Source: Nocardia bhagyanarayanae (GTDB taxonomy: Bacteria; Actinomycetota; Actinomycetes; Mycobacteriales; Mycobacteriaceae). From it: 64,000 nt of DNA. A program made the position numbers and the translations under genes. The notes under the pieces are model-generated. The model saw only the letters and a list, made by a program, of their open reading frames with translations, searched no databases and was not told where the DNA came from. Below, piece by piece: positions 1 through 7,513 of the stretch. The number at the start of each line of letters is the position of its first letter. The stretch's first letter is position 1. The stretch spans positions 1,302,001-1,366,000 of the forward strand of contig NZ_VFPG01000001.1 of the NCBI RefSeq assembly GCF_006716565.1, in the 5' to 3' direction.

Positions 1-1
1 T

Positions 2-910
2 CGCCGCGGCGCCGGGCTGGAGATCCTGCCCCGGTTGTTGATCCGGGAGGGCATGCTCGAACCCGCTGTCGCGCGCAGCATTCTGGAGGTCCGCATGCAC
101 AACGGGCCGAAGGTCGCCGAGTTGGCGGCCGCGCGGATGGGGTCGTTGGACCACAGCGGCGCGAGCCAGTCGGGTGCACCGGATGGAGACTCGGGCGACG
201 CGACCACCCGCGAGCCAGATGCGCCCAATGGTGACTCGGATCGCGCGACCACCAGCCCGTCGGGCGCGCCCAATCGAAACTCGCACCACGCGCAAGCCAC
301 CAGCCCATCGGGCACGTCCGCTCGGGACTCGGGCTGCGCGACCACCCGCCACTCGGATACGCCCGGGGATTCGGACAACGCGACCACCCGCCAGCCGGAT
401 CCGTCCGATCGAAACTCGCACCACGCGCAAGCCACCAGCCAGCCAGGCGGGCTCGATCGGGACACGGACCGCGCGCAGATCGCACCGAAAGCGGCAGGGG
501 CGGGCGCGGCAGGCCGCACCGATCGCGCGCCCGGCAAGGCGCAGTCCGGCACCGAGACGATCACCGAGTTCGAACAGGTCCGAGACGATCTCGAGCGCGT
601 CGTCGCGGCGCTCACGGTCGAGACCGATCCGGTCGCGCTGCAACGACTCGCCCTGGAGTTCTGGGATCACGTCGTCGACGCGGCCGACTCGATCGTGTTC
701 CGCCTGATGTTCAACATGCTGCGCGCCGCGTACGAACCCGCGCTCGCGGCGCTGGCCCCCGTCATGTCCGCCGAAGTGGGCAATGCCGAGGGCTACCGCG
801 AACTGGCCGCCGCCATCGTGGCGGGCCGGCCGAAGAAGGCCGCCGACAAGGCTCGGGCCCTGCTCGAACCGGCGACCACCGCCCTGATCGAGGCCCTCGG
901 CGGCCGCTGA
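2..910 (+). CDS. GntR/FadR-family regulator, 5' end outside the window, with a repetitive insert
   Basis: The reading frame is open from base 2, so the N-terminal winged-helix DNA-binding domain lies upstream of the window. The visible start (RRGAGLEILPRLLI, then LEVRMHNGPKVAELAAARMG) matches the opening of an FCD ligand-binding domain. The C-terminal ~110 residues (LERVVAAL, LALEFWDHVVDAADSIVFRL) are its helical remainder. Between them lie about 100 Ser/Asp/Pro/Thr-rich residues made of seven degenerate units of 14-17 residues; 33 bases are repeated exactly near 270 and near 410. FCD domains normally have no such insert. It ends 24 bases before a fatty acid hydroxylase gene, so control of lipid metabolism is a reasonable inference. 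The effector is unknown. Confidence 0.8.
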   Translation, partial: RRGAGLEILPRLLIREGMLEPAVARSILEVRMHNGPKVAELAAARMGSLDHSGASQSGAPDGDSGDATTREPDAPNGDSDRATTSPSGAPNRNSHHAQATSPSGTSARDSGCATTRHSDTPGDSDNATTRQPDPSDRNSHHAQATSQPGGLDRDTDRAQIAPKAAGAGAAGRTDRAPGKAQSGTETITEFEQVRDDLERVVAALTVETDPVALQRLALEFWDHVVDAADSIVFRLMFNMLRAAYEPALAALAPVMSAEVGNAEGYRELAAAIVAGRPKKAADKARALLEPATTALIEALGGR

Positions 911-934
911 TCACGCAACACCCGAGGTGACACC

Positions 935-1597
935 ATGTCCAAAACCCAGCTGCGCCGAGGCCTCACCCTCGGCGACGCCTTCCGCGAGTTCCTCCGCCAC
1001 CCCTCGCCGTGGATGATCGGCACCGCCCTGGTGCTCGCCCTGATCGCCCGAATCCTGGTCGGCGACTGGCAACTCGGCGACACCCTCCTGCCGCTGGTGA
1101 TGCTCGCGGTGTTCCCCGCGTTCGAGTGGGTCGTGCACGTCATGGTGCTGCACTGGCGGCCGAAGCGCCTCGGCCCGATCGCCTTGGACAGCGAGCTGGC
1201 CCGCAAACACCGCCAGCACCACGTCGATCCGCGCAACATCCCGCTGATCTTCATCCCGACCCGCTCGCTCGCCTTCGTCATCGTGGCATTGCTGGCGATC
1301 ACCGCCTTCGCGTTCCCCCGACTCGGCCTCGGCCTGACCTTCCTGCTGACCATCACGGTGCTCGGACTCGGCTACGAGTGGACGCACTACCTCATCCACA
1401 CCGACTACAAGCCGAAAAGGGCTCTGTACCGCGCTGTTTGGCGCAACCACCGGCACCACCACTACAAGAACGAGCACTTCTGGTTCACGGTCACGAGCTC
1501 CGGAACCGCGGACCGCGTTTTCGGAACGTATCCGGACCCCAGCGCGGTGGACACCTCACCCACCGCTCGCAACTTGCATGGAGCCCAGGTGAGTTGA
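935..1597 (+). CDS. sterol desaturase / fatty acid hydroxylase family membrane protein
   Basis: 220 residues with hydrophobic segments at about 27-43, 50-72 and 108-146, and the histidine clusters of the di-iron fatty acid hydroxylase superfamily: His68 and His73, H92RQHH, H151YLIH and H172RHHH with His181. These clusters bind two iron ions that activate oxygen to hydroxylate or desaturate a lipid in the membrane. The start is ATG behind cgaggtg. The upstream GntR-type gene is in the same direction 24 bases away and may be its regulator or operon partner. The exact lipid substrate cannot be told from sequence. The protein is short but complete for the bacterial family. Confidence 0.85.
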   Translation: MSKTQLRRGLTLGDAFREFLRHPSPWMIGTALVLALIARILVGDWQLGDTLLPLVMLAVFPAFEWVVHVMVLHWRPKRLGPIALDSELARKHRQHHVDPRNIPLIFIPTRSLAFVIVALLAITAFAFPRLGLGLTFLLTITVLGLGYEWTHYLIHTDYKPKRALYRAVWRNHRHHHYKNEHFWFTVTSSGTADRVFGTYPDPSAVDTSPTARNLHGAQVS

Positions 1598-1662
1598 GCT
1601 AGCCGTGCCGCTTCTGGGCCGGATTCCGCAGCCCGCGGCACCAGGTGCGATGCGCCGAAAAT

Positions 1663-1753
1663 CGACGGTAGTCAAATGGTTGCTATTCGATCTTGAAAAG
1701 CCACCATATGACTACCGTCGAATCCATTTCTCTATCGACGGTAGTCAAATGGT
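1663..1753. repeat. three-armed inverted repeat in copy A
   Basis: Arm 1 (1663-1680, CGACGGTAGTCAAATGGT), arm 2 (1703-1720, its reverse complement with one mismatch) and arm 3 (1736-1753, same as arm 1). Arm 2 can pair with arm 1 (22-nt loop) or with arm 3 (15-nt loop, stem extended to 20 bp by CCACC/GGTGG), so the two hairpins exclude each other. Confidence 0.85.
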
Positions 1754-1965
1754 GGTTGCGCCCTTGACAGGCCAACAGCCCTCCTCAGGTTGACAGGCCG
1801 AGAGCTCTTCTCAGGTTGACAGGCCGAGAGCTCTTTTCGCTTGCCCTCCCTAGACGCAACCACAGCCAGATGACCAAGCCGGAAGCCGAACCCCGCGCAC
1901 CCGACTGCGGGAGGGAAGCCGGGTACGGCACACGACGCGCCCAGCACCGCTCCGAGGAAAACCTG

Positions 1966-2093
1966 GGTAGGCGAACCCTTCTGAACACCCGCAACACTGG
2001 GCGAAAACACCGGTAGGCGAACCCTTCCAAGCACCCGCAACATTGGGCGAAAGCACTGGTAGGCGCACCCTCTTGGGCACCCCCAACACCGGA
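1966..2093. repeat. 46-bp tandem repeat in copy A, about 2.8 units
   Basis: Units start at 1966, 2012 and 2058, each opening with GGTAGGCG and a CACCC/CCCGCAACA core. Copy B has 1.8 such units of 45-46 bp from 37535, so unit number varies between copies. Confidence 0.8.
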
Positions 2094-2182
2094 AACCGTC
2101 ACCCCAACGCAACCCCCACAACTACCCGAGCCCCCAAAGACCTCAGGTAGGCCAGCACCAACCGATCCACGACACTTCCTCC

Positions 2183-2213
2183 TTGACATCCGTATACCTT
2201 AGGGGGGTATGGT
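2183..2213 (+). promoter_or_regulatory. copper-type (CsoR) operator and promoter of the MFS gene
   Basis: TATACCTTAGGGGGGTAT at 2193-2210 is a CsoR/RicR-type operator (TACC followed by a G-tract and GGTA). It lies between TTGACA (2183-2188) and TATGGT (2208-2213), a 19-base spacer. It shares the string AGGGGGGTATGGTA with the operator before copZ, which places both transcripts under one regulator. No csoR gene is in the window. Confidence 0.75.
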
Positions 2214-2257
2214 ACCGCCCTGCAACGGATCTTCCGCACGGAAAGGATGGAAATGTC

Positions 2258-3676
2258 ATGACTACGCAAACCGCGCCCACCACCCGCAGATGGTGGGCGC
2301 TGGCGGTGATCGCCGCCGCGCAATTCATGGTCATCATGGACACCTCGATCATCGGCATCGCACTGCCGAAGATGCAGGCCGAACTCGGCTTCTCCCAGGA
2401 GAATCTGACATGGGTGTTCAACGCGTACGTGATCGCCTTCGGCGGCCTGCTGCTGCTCGGCGGCCGCCTTTCGGACCTGCTCGGCGCGCGCCGGGTGTTC
2501 GCCGCGGGCTGGCTCACGCTGCTCGTCGGCTCCGTGATCGCGGGCGCCGCGGGCAATGTCGCGACCGAGCTGATCGGCCGAGCGGTCCAGGGCGGCGGCG
2601 CGGCCCTCATCGCGCCCTCGGCACTGACCCTGCTGATGATGCTCTTCGGTTCCTCACCGCAGGAGCTGACCAAGGCGCTCGCCGTCTACGGCGCGGCCGC
2701 GCCAGCGGGCGGAACGGCGGGCGTGTTCCTCGGCGGCGTCATCACCGAATACATCAGCTGGCCTTGGGTTTTCTACATCAATGTCCCGATCGCTTTGCTC
2801 GCTCTCGTCGCGGTGCCCGCGCTGATGCCGAGCGCACCAGCCCGCTCGGGTTCGGTCGATCTGCTCGGCGCGGCAACGGTGACCGCCGGTCTCGCCGCCG
2901 CCGTCTACGGCATCGTCCGCGCGCCCGAGGTCGGCTGGGCCTCCGGGCAGACCTGGGGCGTGCTCGCGATCGCGGGCGCATTGCTCGCCGGTTTCGTGGT
3001 CGTCCAGTCCCGCCGCCGGGAACCGCTGATGCGCCTCGGCATCTTCCGCGCGCCGAACCTGGCCGCCGCCAACATCGCCCAACTACTGCTCGGCGCGGCT
3101 TGGGTGCCGATGTGGTTCTTCCTGAATCTGTATCTGCAGCAGGTGCTCGGCTACAGCGCGTTCCCGTCGGGCGCGGCGCTGCTCCCGATGACCACGCTGA
3201 TCATGCTCGGCATGATCGTGCTCGCCCCGCGCGCCATGCAGCGCTTCGGCGCCAAGCCGATGATCGTCACCGGCCTGCTCGTACTAGCGCTCGGACTCGG
3301 CATCATGTCGCTGGTACGGCCCACCGGGAACTTCTGGGTCGACGTGCTGCCCGCCTCGCTGGTGGCCGCGGGCGGCATGTCGCTGGCCTTCATACCCTCC
3401 CTCGGTACCGCCATCTCGGCGGCCCGTCCGGAGGAGGGCGGCCTCGCCTCGGGCATCGTCAACGTCTCCTACCAGGTGGGCTCGGCCGTGGGCCTGGCCG
3501 CGATGACGGCCGTCGCCGCGGCGTTCGGTGCCGACCAGATCGCCGACGTCTCCGAGCTGACCAGCGGTTTCTCGGCCGCTTTCCTGGGCGCGGCGGTCAT
3601 CGCGCTCGCGGGAGCCGGCATCGCGGCGGTGACCATGCGGACCCCCGCCGCGGAACCCGTATCGGAAACCGTTTGA
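2258..3676 (+). CDS. MFS transporter, DHA2 (14-TM) drug-exporter type
   Basis: 472 residues starting at the ATG behind gaaagga; an earlier in-frame ATG at 2183 overlaps the -35 box and is rejected. The protein has the DHA2 pattern: FMVIMDTSIIGIALPKMQ in TM1, RLSDLLGARRVF after TM2, and many hydrophobic helices to the end. Such proteins export drugs or metal complexes by proton antiport across the inner membrane. The promoter carries the same copper-type operator as the copZ-copA operon that starts over its stop codon, so it is probably induced by copper. The substrate is unknown; export of a copper-binding metabolite or copper complex is inference. Confidence 0.88.
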   Translation: MTTQTAPTTRRWWALAVIAAAQFMVIMDTSIIGIALPKMQAELGFSQENLTWVFNAYVIAFGGLLLLGGRLSDLLGARRVFAAGWLTLLVGSVIAGAAGNVATELIGRAVQGGGAALIAPSALTLLMMLFGSSPQELTKALAVYGAAAPAGGTAGVFLGGVITEYISWPWVFYINVPIALLALVAVPALMPSAPARSGSVDLLGAATVTAGLAAAVYGIVRAPEVGWASGQTWGVLAIAGALLAGFVVVQSRRREPLMRLGIFRAPNLAAANIAQLLLGAAWVPMWFFLNLYLQQVLGYSAFPSGAALLPMTTLIMLGMIVLAPRAMQRFGAKPMIVTGLLVLALGLGIMSLVRPTGNFWVDVLPASLVAAGGMSLAFIPSLGTAISAARPEEGGLASGIVNVSYQVGSAVGLAAMTAVAAAFGADQIADVSELTSGFSAAFLGAAVIALAGAGIAAVTMRTPAAEPVSETV

Positions 3677-3700
3677 CAAAATACCCTAGGGGGGTATGGT
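3673..3700 (+). promoter_or_regulatory. copper-type (CsoR) operator and promoter of the copZ-copA operon
   Basis: TTGACA at 3673-3678 overlaps the MFS stop codon (TGA 3674-3676). TATGGT lies at 3695-3700, and the palindrome ATACCCTAGGGGGGTAT (3681-3697) fills the 16-base spacer. Apo-CsoR bound here would block RNA polymerase and copper would release it. Confidence 0.8.
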
Positions 3701-3734
3701 AGAACCGACAACGCAGCAGACGAGGAGACAGACC

Positions 3735-3956
3735 ATGAGCCCCACCGCACCCGCCACAGCCACCTACGCCGTCACCGGCATGACCTGCGGCTGCTGCGTG
3801 AACAAGGTCCGCGACAAGGTCGGCGCGCTGCCCGGCGTCACCGAGGTGAGCGTCGACCTGGACGGCGCGACGGTGACCGTCTCGGGACCGGCCCAGGCGG
3901 ATCGCGCCGCCATCGCCGACGCGATCGACCGTGCGGGCTTCCAGCTCGCCGACTGA
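3735..3956 (+). CDS. copZ: copper chaperone CopZ (HMA domain)
   Basis: 73 residues forming a single heavy-metal-associated domain: GMTCGCC gives the MxCxxC copper site (Cys18, Cys21, with an extra Cys20), followed by the expected LPGVTEVSVDLDGATVTVSG strand pattern. It carries Cu(I) in the cytoplasm and hands it to the P-type ATPase. Start: ATG after gaggagacagacc; an in-frame ATG at 3696 lies inside the -10 box and is excluded. First gene of the copper-induced operon, 32 bases before the secreted protein gene. Confidence 0.93.
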   Translation: MSPTAPATATYAVTGMTCGCCVNKVRDKVGALPGVTEVSVDLDGATVTVSGPAQADRAAIADAIDRAGFQLAD

Positions 3957-3988
3957 CCCGACAACGACAACCCGGAACGGAGCACCCG

Positions 3989-4918
3989 ATGAACGCCACG
4001 ACCAAGTTCGCCGGCTTCACCCTCGGACTCGCGGCGGTCTTCGGGATCGCTCTCGCGACCGGAGCGGCGATCGGCCCGGAACCCACCGAGGCCGCCGCGC
4101 ACGACGCTCACGCGACCGGGCCCGCCACCGACGGCGGGTCCGGCGCCGAGGAGCTGCCCGGCGGCCTGCTGGTCACCGCCGACGGCTACACCCTGAGCCT
4201 GGACACCGCGCAGACCGCCGCGGCGCCGAACTCGACGCTGCGGTTCCGCATCCTCGATCAGCAGGGCGCGCCGGTCACCCGGTACGTCCGCAGCCACGAC
4301 AAAGACCTGCACCTGATCGTGGTCCGCCGCGACATGTCCGCCTTCCAGCACGTGCACCCGGTGCTGGACGGCAACGGGACCTGGAGCGTCCCGCTCGACC
4401 TCACCCGCGCGGGCGATTACCGCGTGTTCGCCGACTTCACCCCCGAGGGCGGCCCGAGCCTGACACTCGGCGCCGATCTCCGGGTCGCGGGCGCCTACGA
4501 CCCGCGGCCGCTGCCCGCACCCGCGAGCACCGCGGCGGTGGGCGACTACACAGTTACCCTGGATGGTGCGGTCACTCCCGGCCAGGCCTCGAAGGTCACG
4601 CTCTCGGTGAGCAAGGGCGGCAAGCCCGTCACCGACCTCCAGCCCTACCTCGGCGCCTACGGCCACCTGGTCGCGCTGCGCGCCGCCGACCTGGCCTACC
4701 TGCACGTTCACCCCGAAGGCCATCCCGGTGACGGCGTCACCGCGGCGGGTCCGGGCATCACCTTCTTCGTGACGGCGCCGAGTGCGGGCGACTACCGCCT
4801 GTTCCTCGACTTCCAGCACGAAGGGGTGGTCCGCACGGTCGAGTTCACGCTCTCGGTACCGTCGGGCAACGCGCAGACCGGGCACGGCGCACCCGCCGAG
4901 CCGGGCCACGGCCACTGA
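3989..4918 (+). CDS. secreted or anchored copper-operon protein with two tandem His-motif domains
   Basis: 309 residues. It has an N-terminal signal or anchor segment (residues 5-27, hydrophobic, no lipobox Cys) and a His-containing linker. Two copies of a ~115-residue beta-rich domain follow. Each has the order GDY/DGYT...L, PVT, HL..(V/A)(V/L)R..D, HVHP, then AGDYR(V/L)F(A/L)DF..EG. The HVHP motifs occur near residues 119 and 234, and the C-terminus ends in GHGAPAEPGHGH. The duplicated His motifs suggest metal binding outside the membrane. Proteins of this kind sit between copZ and copA in actinobacteria, but I know no assigned function. It is likely a periplasmic copper-binding partner of CopA; that is inference. 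Confidence 0.8.
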   Translation: MNATTKFAGFTLGLAAVFGIALATGAAIGPEPTEAAAHDAHATGPATDGGSGAEELPGGLLVTADGYTLSLDTAQTAAAPNSTLRFRILDQQGAPVTRYVRSHDKDLHLIVVRRDMSAFQHVHPVLDGNGTWSVPLDLTRAGDYRVFADFTPEGGPSLTLGADLRVAGAYDPRPLPAPASTAAVGDYTVTLDGAVTPGQASKVTLSVSKGGKPVTDLQPYLGAYGHLVALRAADLAYLHVHPEGHPGDGVTAAGPGITFFVTAPSAGDYRLFLDFQHEGVVRTVEFTLSVPSGNAQTGHGAPAEPGHGH

Positions 4919-4948
4919 TCACCACGTGCCGCAGAGAAAGGAATTCCG

Positions 4949-7273
4949 ATGACGACCGCGACGCAATCACCGGCCAACGGCCAGGTCGAATTGGTGATCG
5001 GCGGCATGACCTGCGCGTCTTGCGCCAACCGCATCGAGAAGAAGCTGAACAAGCTGGACGGCGTCACCGCCACCGTCAACTACGCGACCGAGAAGGCGCG
5101 GGTCGACTTCACCGGTGACATCTCCCCCGAGGACCTGATCGCCACCGTCGAGCAGGCGGGCTACACCGCCGCGCTGCCCGCGCCGCCGACCGAGGAGCAG
5201 ACCGACGAGTCCGCCGAAGCGGATCCGACGGCCGCCCTGCGGACCCGGCTGCTGGTCTCGCTGGTGCTGACCGTTCCGGTGATCGCCATGGCGATGGTCC
5301 CCGCGTTGCAGTTCACCAACTGGCAGTGGCTCTCGCTGACGCTGGCCGCGCCGGTGGTGGTCTGGGGCGCGCTGCCGTTCCACCGCGCGGCGTGGACCAA
5401 CCTGCGCCACGGCACCGCGACCATGGACACCCTGGTCTCGATGGGCACCCTGGCCGCGCTGGGCTGGTCGCTCTACGCGCTGTTCTGGGGTACCGCGGGC
5501 ACGCCGGGTATGACCCACCCGTTCGAGTTCACCATCTCCCGGATGGACGGCACCGGCAACATCTACCTGGAGGCCGCGGCGGGCGTCACCACGTTCATCC
5601 TGGCCGGGCGCTTCTTCGAGGCAAGGTCCAAGCGACGGGCGGGCGCGGCGCTGCGCGCACTGCTCGAGCTCGGGGCCAAGGAAGTCTCGCTGCTGCGTCG
5701 CGGCGCGAGCGACGGGCCCGGAGGAGGCAGCGAGCGTAACCACGGAGGGCCCCGGGAGCGCCGCCATGGAGACCTCGTCGAGCGGCGGATTCCGATCGAA
5801 CAGCTCGGTGTCGGCGACGAATTCGTGGTCCGGCCCGGCGAGAAGATCGCCACCGACGGTGTCATCGTGGAGGGTTCCTCGGCGGTCGACGCCTCGATGC
5901 TGACCGGTGAATCGGTGCCGGTCGAGGTCGGCGAGGACGACGGCGTCGTCGGCGCGACGGTCAACGTCGGCGGCCGGATCGTGGTGCGCGCCACCAGGAT
6001 CGGCTCCGACACCCAGCTCGCCCAGATGGCGAAGCTGGTCGAGGACGCGCAGAACGGCAAGGCGCAGGCGCAGCGGCTGGCCGACAAGATCTCCGGGATC
6101 TTCGTGCCGGTGGTGATCGCGCTCGCGGTCGCGACGCTCGGATTCTGGCTGGGCACCGGTGGTTCCGTGGCGGCGGCGTTCACCGCGGCGGTCGCGGTGC
6201 TGATCATCGCCTGCCCGTGCGCCCTCGGCCTTGCCACCCCGACCGCGCTGATGGTCGGCACCGGACGCGGCGCGCAGCTCGGCATCCTGATCAAGGGTCC
6301 CGAGGTGCTGGAATCGACCCGCCGGGTGGACACCGTTGTGCTGGACAAGACCGGCACCGTCACCACCGGCAAGATGACCCTGCTCGACGTGATCGCCGCC
6401 GACGGCGAGGACGTGAGCGAGGTGCTGGCTCTGGCCGGCGCGCTGGAGGATTCCTCGGAGCACCCGATCGCGCAGGCGATCGCCAAGGGCGCCCGCGAGA
6501 AGGTCGGCGAGCTGGCGGCGGTCGAAGGTTTCGCCAACATCGAGGGCCTCGGCGTGCAGGGCGTGGTGGACGGGCACGCGGTGATCGTCGGGCGAGCCCG
6601 GTTGCTCGCCGACTGGTCGCAGCACCTGGACGCCGAGCTCGAGCGGGCCATGCACGCGGCCGAGTCGGAGGGCAAGACCCCCGTCGCGGTCGGCTGGGAC
6701 GGCAAGGCGCGCGGCGTGCTCGTGGTCGCCGACGCGGTGAAAGCCACCTCGGCCGAGGCGATCTCGCAGCTGAAGGCGCTCGGCTTGACGCCGATCATGC
6801 TGACCGGCGACAACAAGGCCGCGGCACGGGCGATCGCCGATCAGGTCGGCATCGAGGAGGTCGTCGCCGAGGTGCTGCCGCAGGACAAGGTGGCCACCGT
6901 CGAGCGGTTGCAGTCCGAGGGCAAGGTGGTCGCGATGGTCGGCGACGGCGTCAACGACGCCGCCGCGCTCGCCAAGGCCGATCTCGGCCTGGCCATGGGC
7001 ACCGGCACCGACGTCGCCATCGAGGCCAGCGATCTGACCCTGGTGCGCGGCGATCTGCGTGCCGCGGCGGACGCGATCCGGTTGTCCCGCAGGACACTCG
7101 GCACCATCAAGGGCAACCTGTTCTGGGCCTTCGCCTACAACGTGGCCGCGATTCCGCTGGCCATGGCGGGGCTGCTGAACCCGATGCTCGCCGGTGCGGC
7201 GATGGCGTTCTCCTCGGTGTTCGTCGTCAGCAACAGCCTGCGGCTACGCGGATTCCGCTCCACCGCGCAGTAG
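4949..7273 (+). CDS. copA: Cu(I)-exporting P1B-type ATPase
   Basis: 774 residues. It has an N-terminal HMA domain (GGMTCASC, Cys22/Cys25), eight predicted membrane segments, the membrane copper site C422PC, the phosphorylated D466KTGT, the SEHPIAQAI nucleotide-binding motif, MLTGDN and [11 protein letters not shown]. It pumps Cu(I) from the cytoplasm using ATP. It is third in the copZ operon, and its start follows gagaaaggaattccg. Residues ~251-277 are an in-frame Gly/Arg/Ser-rich insert (nt ~5703-5775) that interrupts the actuator region, where relatives run straight from the strand to the [14 protein letters not shown] segment; it looks like a small added element. All catalytic motifs are intact. 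Confidence 0.96.
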   Translation: MTTATQSPANGQVELVIGGMTCASCANRIEKKLNKLDGVTATVNYATEKARVDFTGDISPEDLIATVEQAGYTAALPAPPTEEQTDESAEADPTAALRTRLLVSLVLTVPVIAMAMVPALQFTNWQWLSLTLAAPVVVWGALPFHRAAWTNLRHGTATMDTLVSMGTLAALGWSLYALFWGTAGTPGMTHPFEFTISRMDGTGNIYLEAAAGVTTFILAGRFFEARSKRRAGAALRALLELGAKEVSLLRRGASDGPGGGSERNHGGPRERRHGDLVERRIPIEQLGVGDEFVVRPGEKIATDGVIVEGSSAVDASMLTGESVPVEVGEDDGVVGATVNVGGRIVVRATRIGSDTQLAQMAKLVEDAQNGKAQAQRLADKISGIFVPVVIALAVATLGFWLGTGGSVAAAFTAAVAVLIIACPCALGLATPTALMVGTGRGAQLGILIKGPEVLESTRRVDTVVLDKTGTVTTGKMTLLDVIAADGEDVSEVLALAGALEDSSEHPIAQAIAKGAREKVGELAAVEGFANIEGLGVQGVVDGHAVIVGRARLLADWSQHLDAELERAMHAAESEGKTPVAVGWDGKARGVLVVADAVKATSAEAISQLKALGLTPIMLTGDNKAAARAIADQVGIEEVVAEVLPQDKVATVERLQSEGKVVAMVGDGVNDAAALAKADLGLAMGTGTDVAIEASDLTLVRGDLRAAADAIRLSRRTLGTIKGNLFWAFAYNVAAIPLAMAGLLNPMLAGAAMAFSSVFVVSNSLRLRGFRSTAQ

Positions 7274-7294
7274 CGCGAACACGAGCGCAGGAAG

Positions 7295-7330
7295 AGGGCG
7301 GGACGGCACCCCACAAGGCCGTCCCGCCCT
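7295..7330 (+). terminator. terminator after copA
   Basis: Perfect 12-bp stem AGGGCGGGACGG / CCGTCCCGCCCT (7295-7306 and 7319-7330) with a 12-base loop, then ttcgcg. It lies 22 bases after the copA stop. Confidence 0.8.
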
Positions 7331-7350
7331 TTCGCGTACACGAGCGGGTC

Positions 7351-7500
7351 TGGACTGAAGGCGACCCACACCGCGCCCTGGCTACTGAAGGTGACCTCCG
7401 GTCGGCCGTCTGCCCACCGAACATGGCCGGGGCCAGACCACTGAAGGTGATCCCGACCGCGGCCCGGCCACTGACGGTGGCCTTTGGCCGGATGCCCACC
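7351..7500. repeat. degenerate repeats of ctGAAGGTGACC between convergent genes
   Basis: Four spaced copies: actgaaggcgacc, actgaaggtgacctccggtcgg, actgaaggtgatc and actgacggtggcctttgg. Related copies (tgaaggtcac.tccggtcgg) occur at 53590-53693. Both sites lie between convergent genes. No gene is seen here. Confidence 0.55.
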
Positions 7501-7513
7501 GGCGGCGCCGGGG

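Larger units (their letters stand above)
1655..2120 (+). repeat. dispersed non-coding repeat, copy A
   Basis: About 466 bases matching copy B at 37251-37640 in three modules. (1) 1655-1790: three arms of CGACGGTAGTCAAATGGT in +,-,+ order, with about six mismatches to copy B over some 135 bases. (2) 1853-1971: a GC-rich core, also present inverted at 37031-37147. (3) 1966-2093: 46-bp tandem units. Copy A also has a perfect 26-bp tandem duplication at 1784-1835 that copy B lacks. No transposase or coding signal is present. Long minus-strand frames exist but are frame-shifted by the 46-bp units. Confidence 0.85.

Noticed and set aside
1605..1793. Plus-strand frame in copy A (and 37198-37443 in copy B) sharing a ~40-residue stretch
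   Set aside because: The shared residues come from the inverted-repeat arms themselves. Differences between the copies change amino acids as often as not.
1966..2093. CRISPR array
   Set aside because: Units are contiguous 46-bp tandem repeats without unique spacers, and no cas genes are present.
1732..2189. Long minus-strand frames in repeat copy A (and matching ones at 37328-37714 in copy B)
   Set aside because: All three frames are open because the DNA is GC-rich. The 46-bp units shift frame, no ribosome site or family match is seen, and substitutions between copies are not third-position biased.
2183..2257. Upstream ATG start for the MFS transporter
   Set aside because: It overlaps the -35 box and operator, and the added residues are not part of the transporter family; the ATG at 2258 has a ribosome site.
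5703..5775. Frameshift or assembly error in copA
   Set aside because: The insert keeps the frame and all downstream P-type ATPase motifs are intact.
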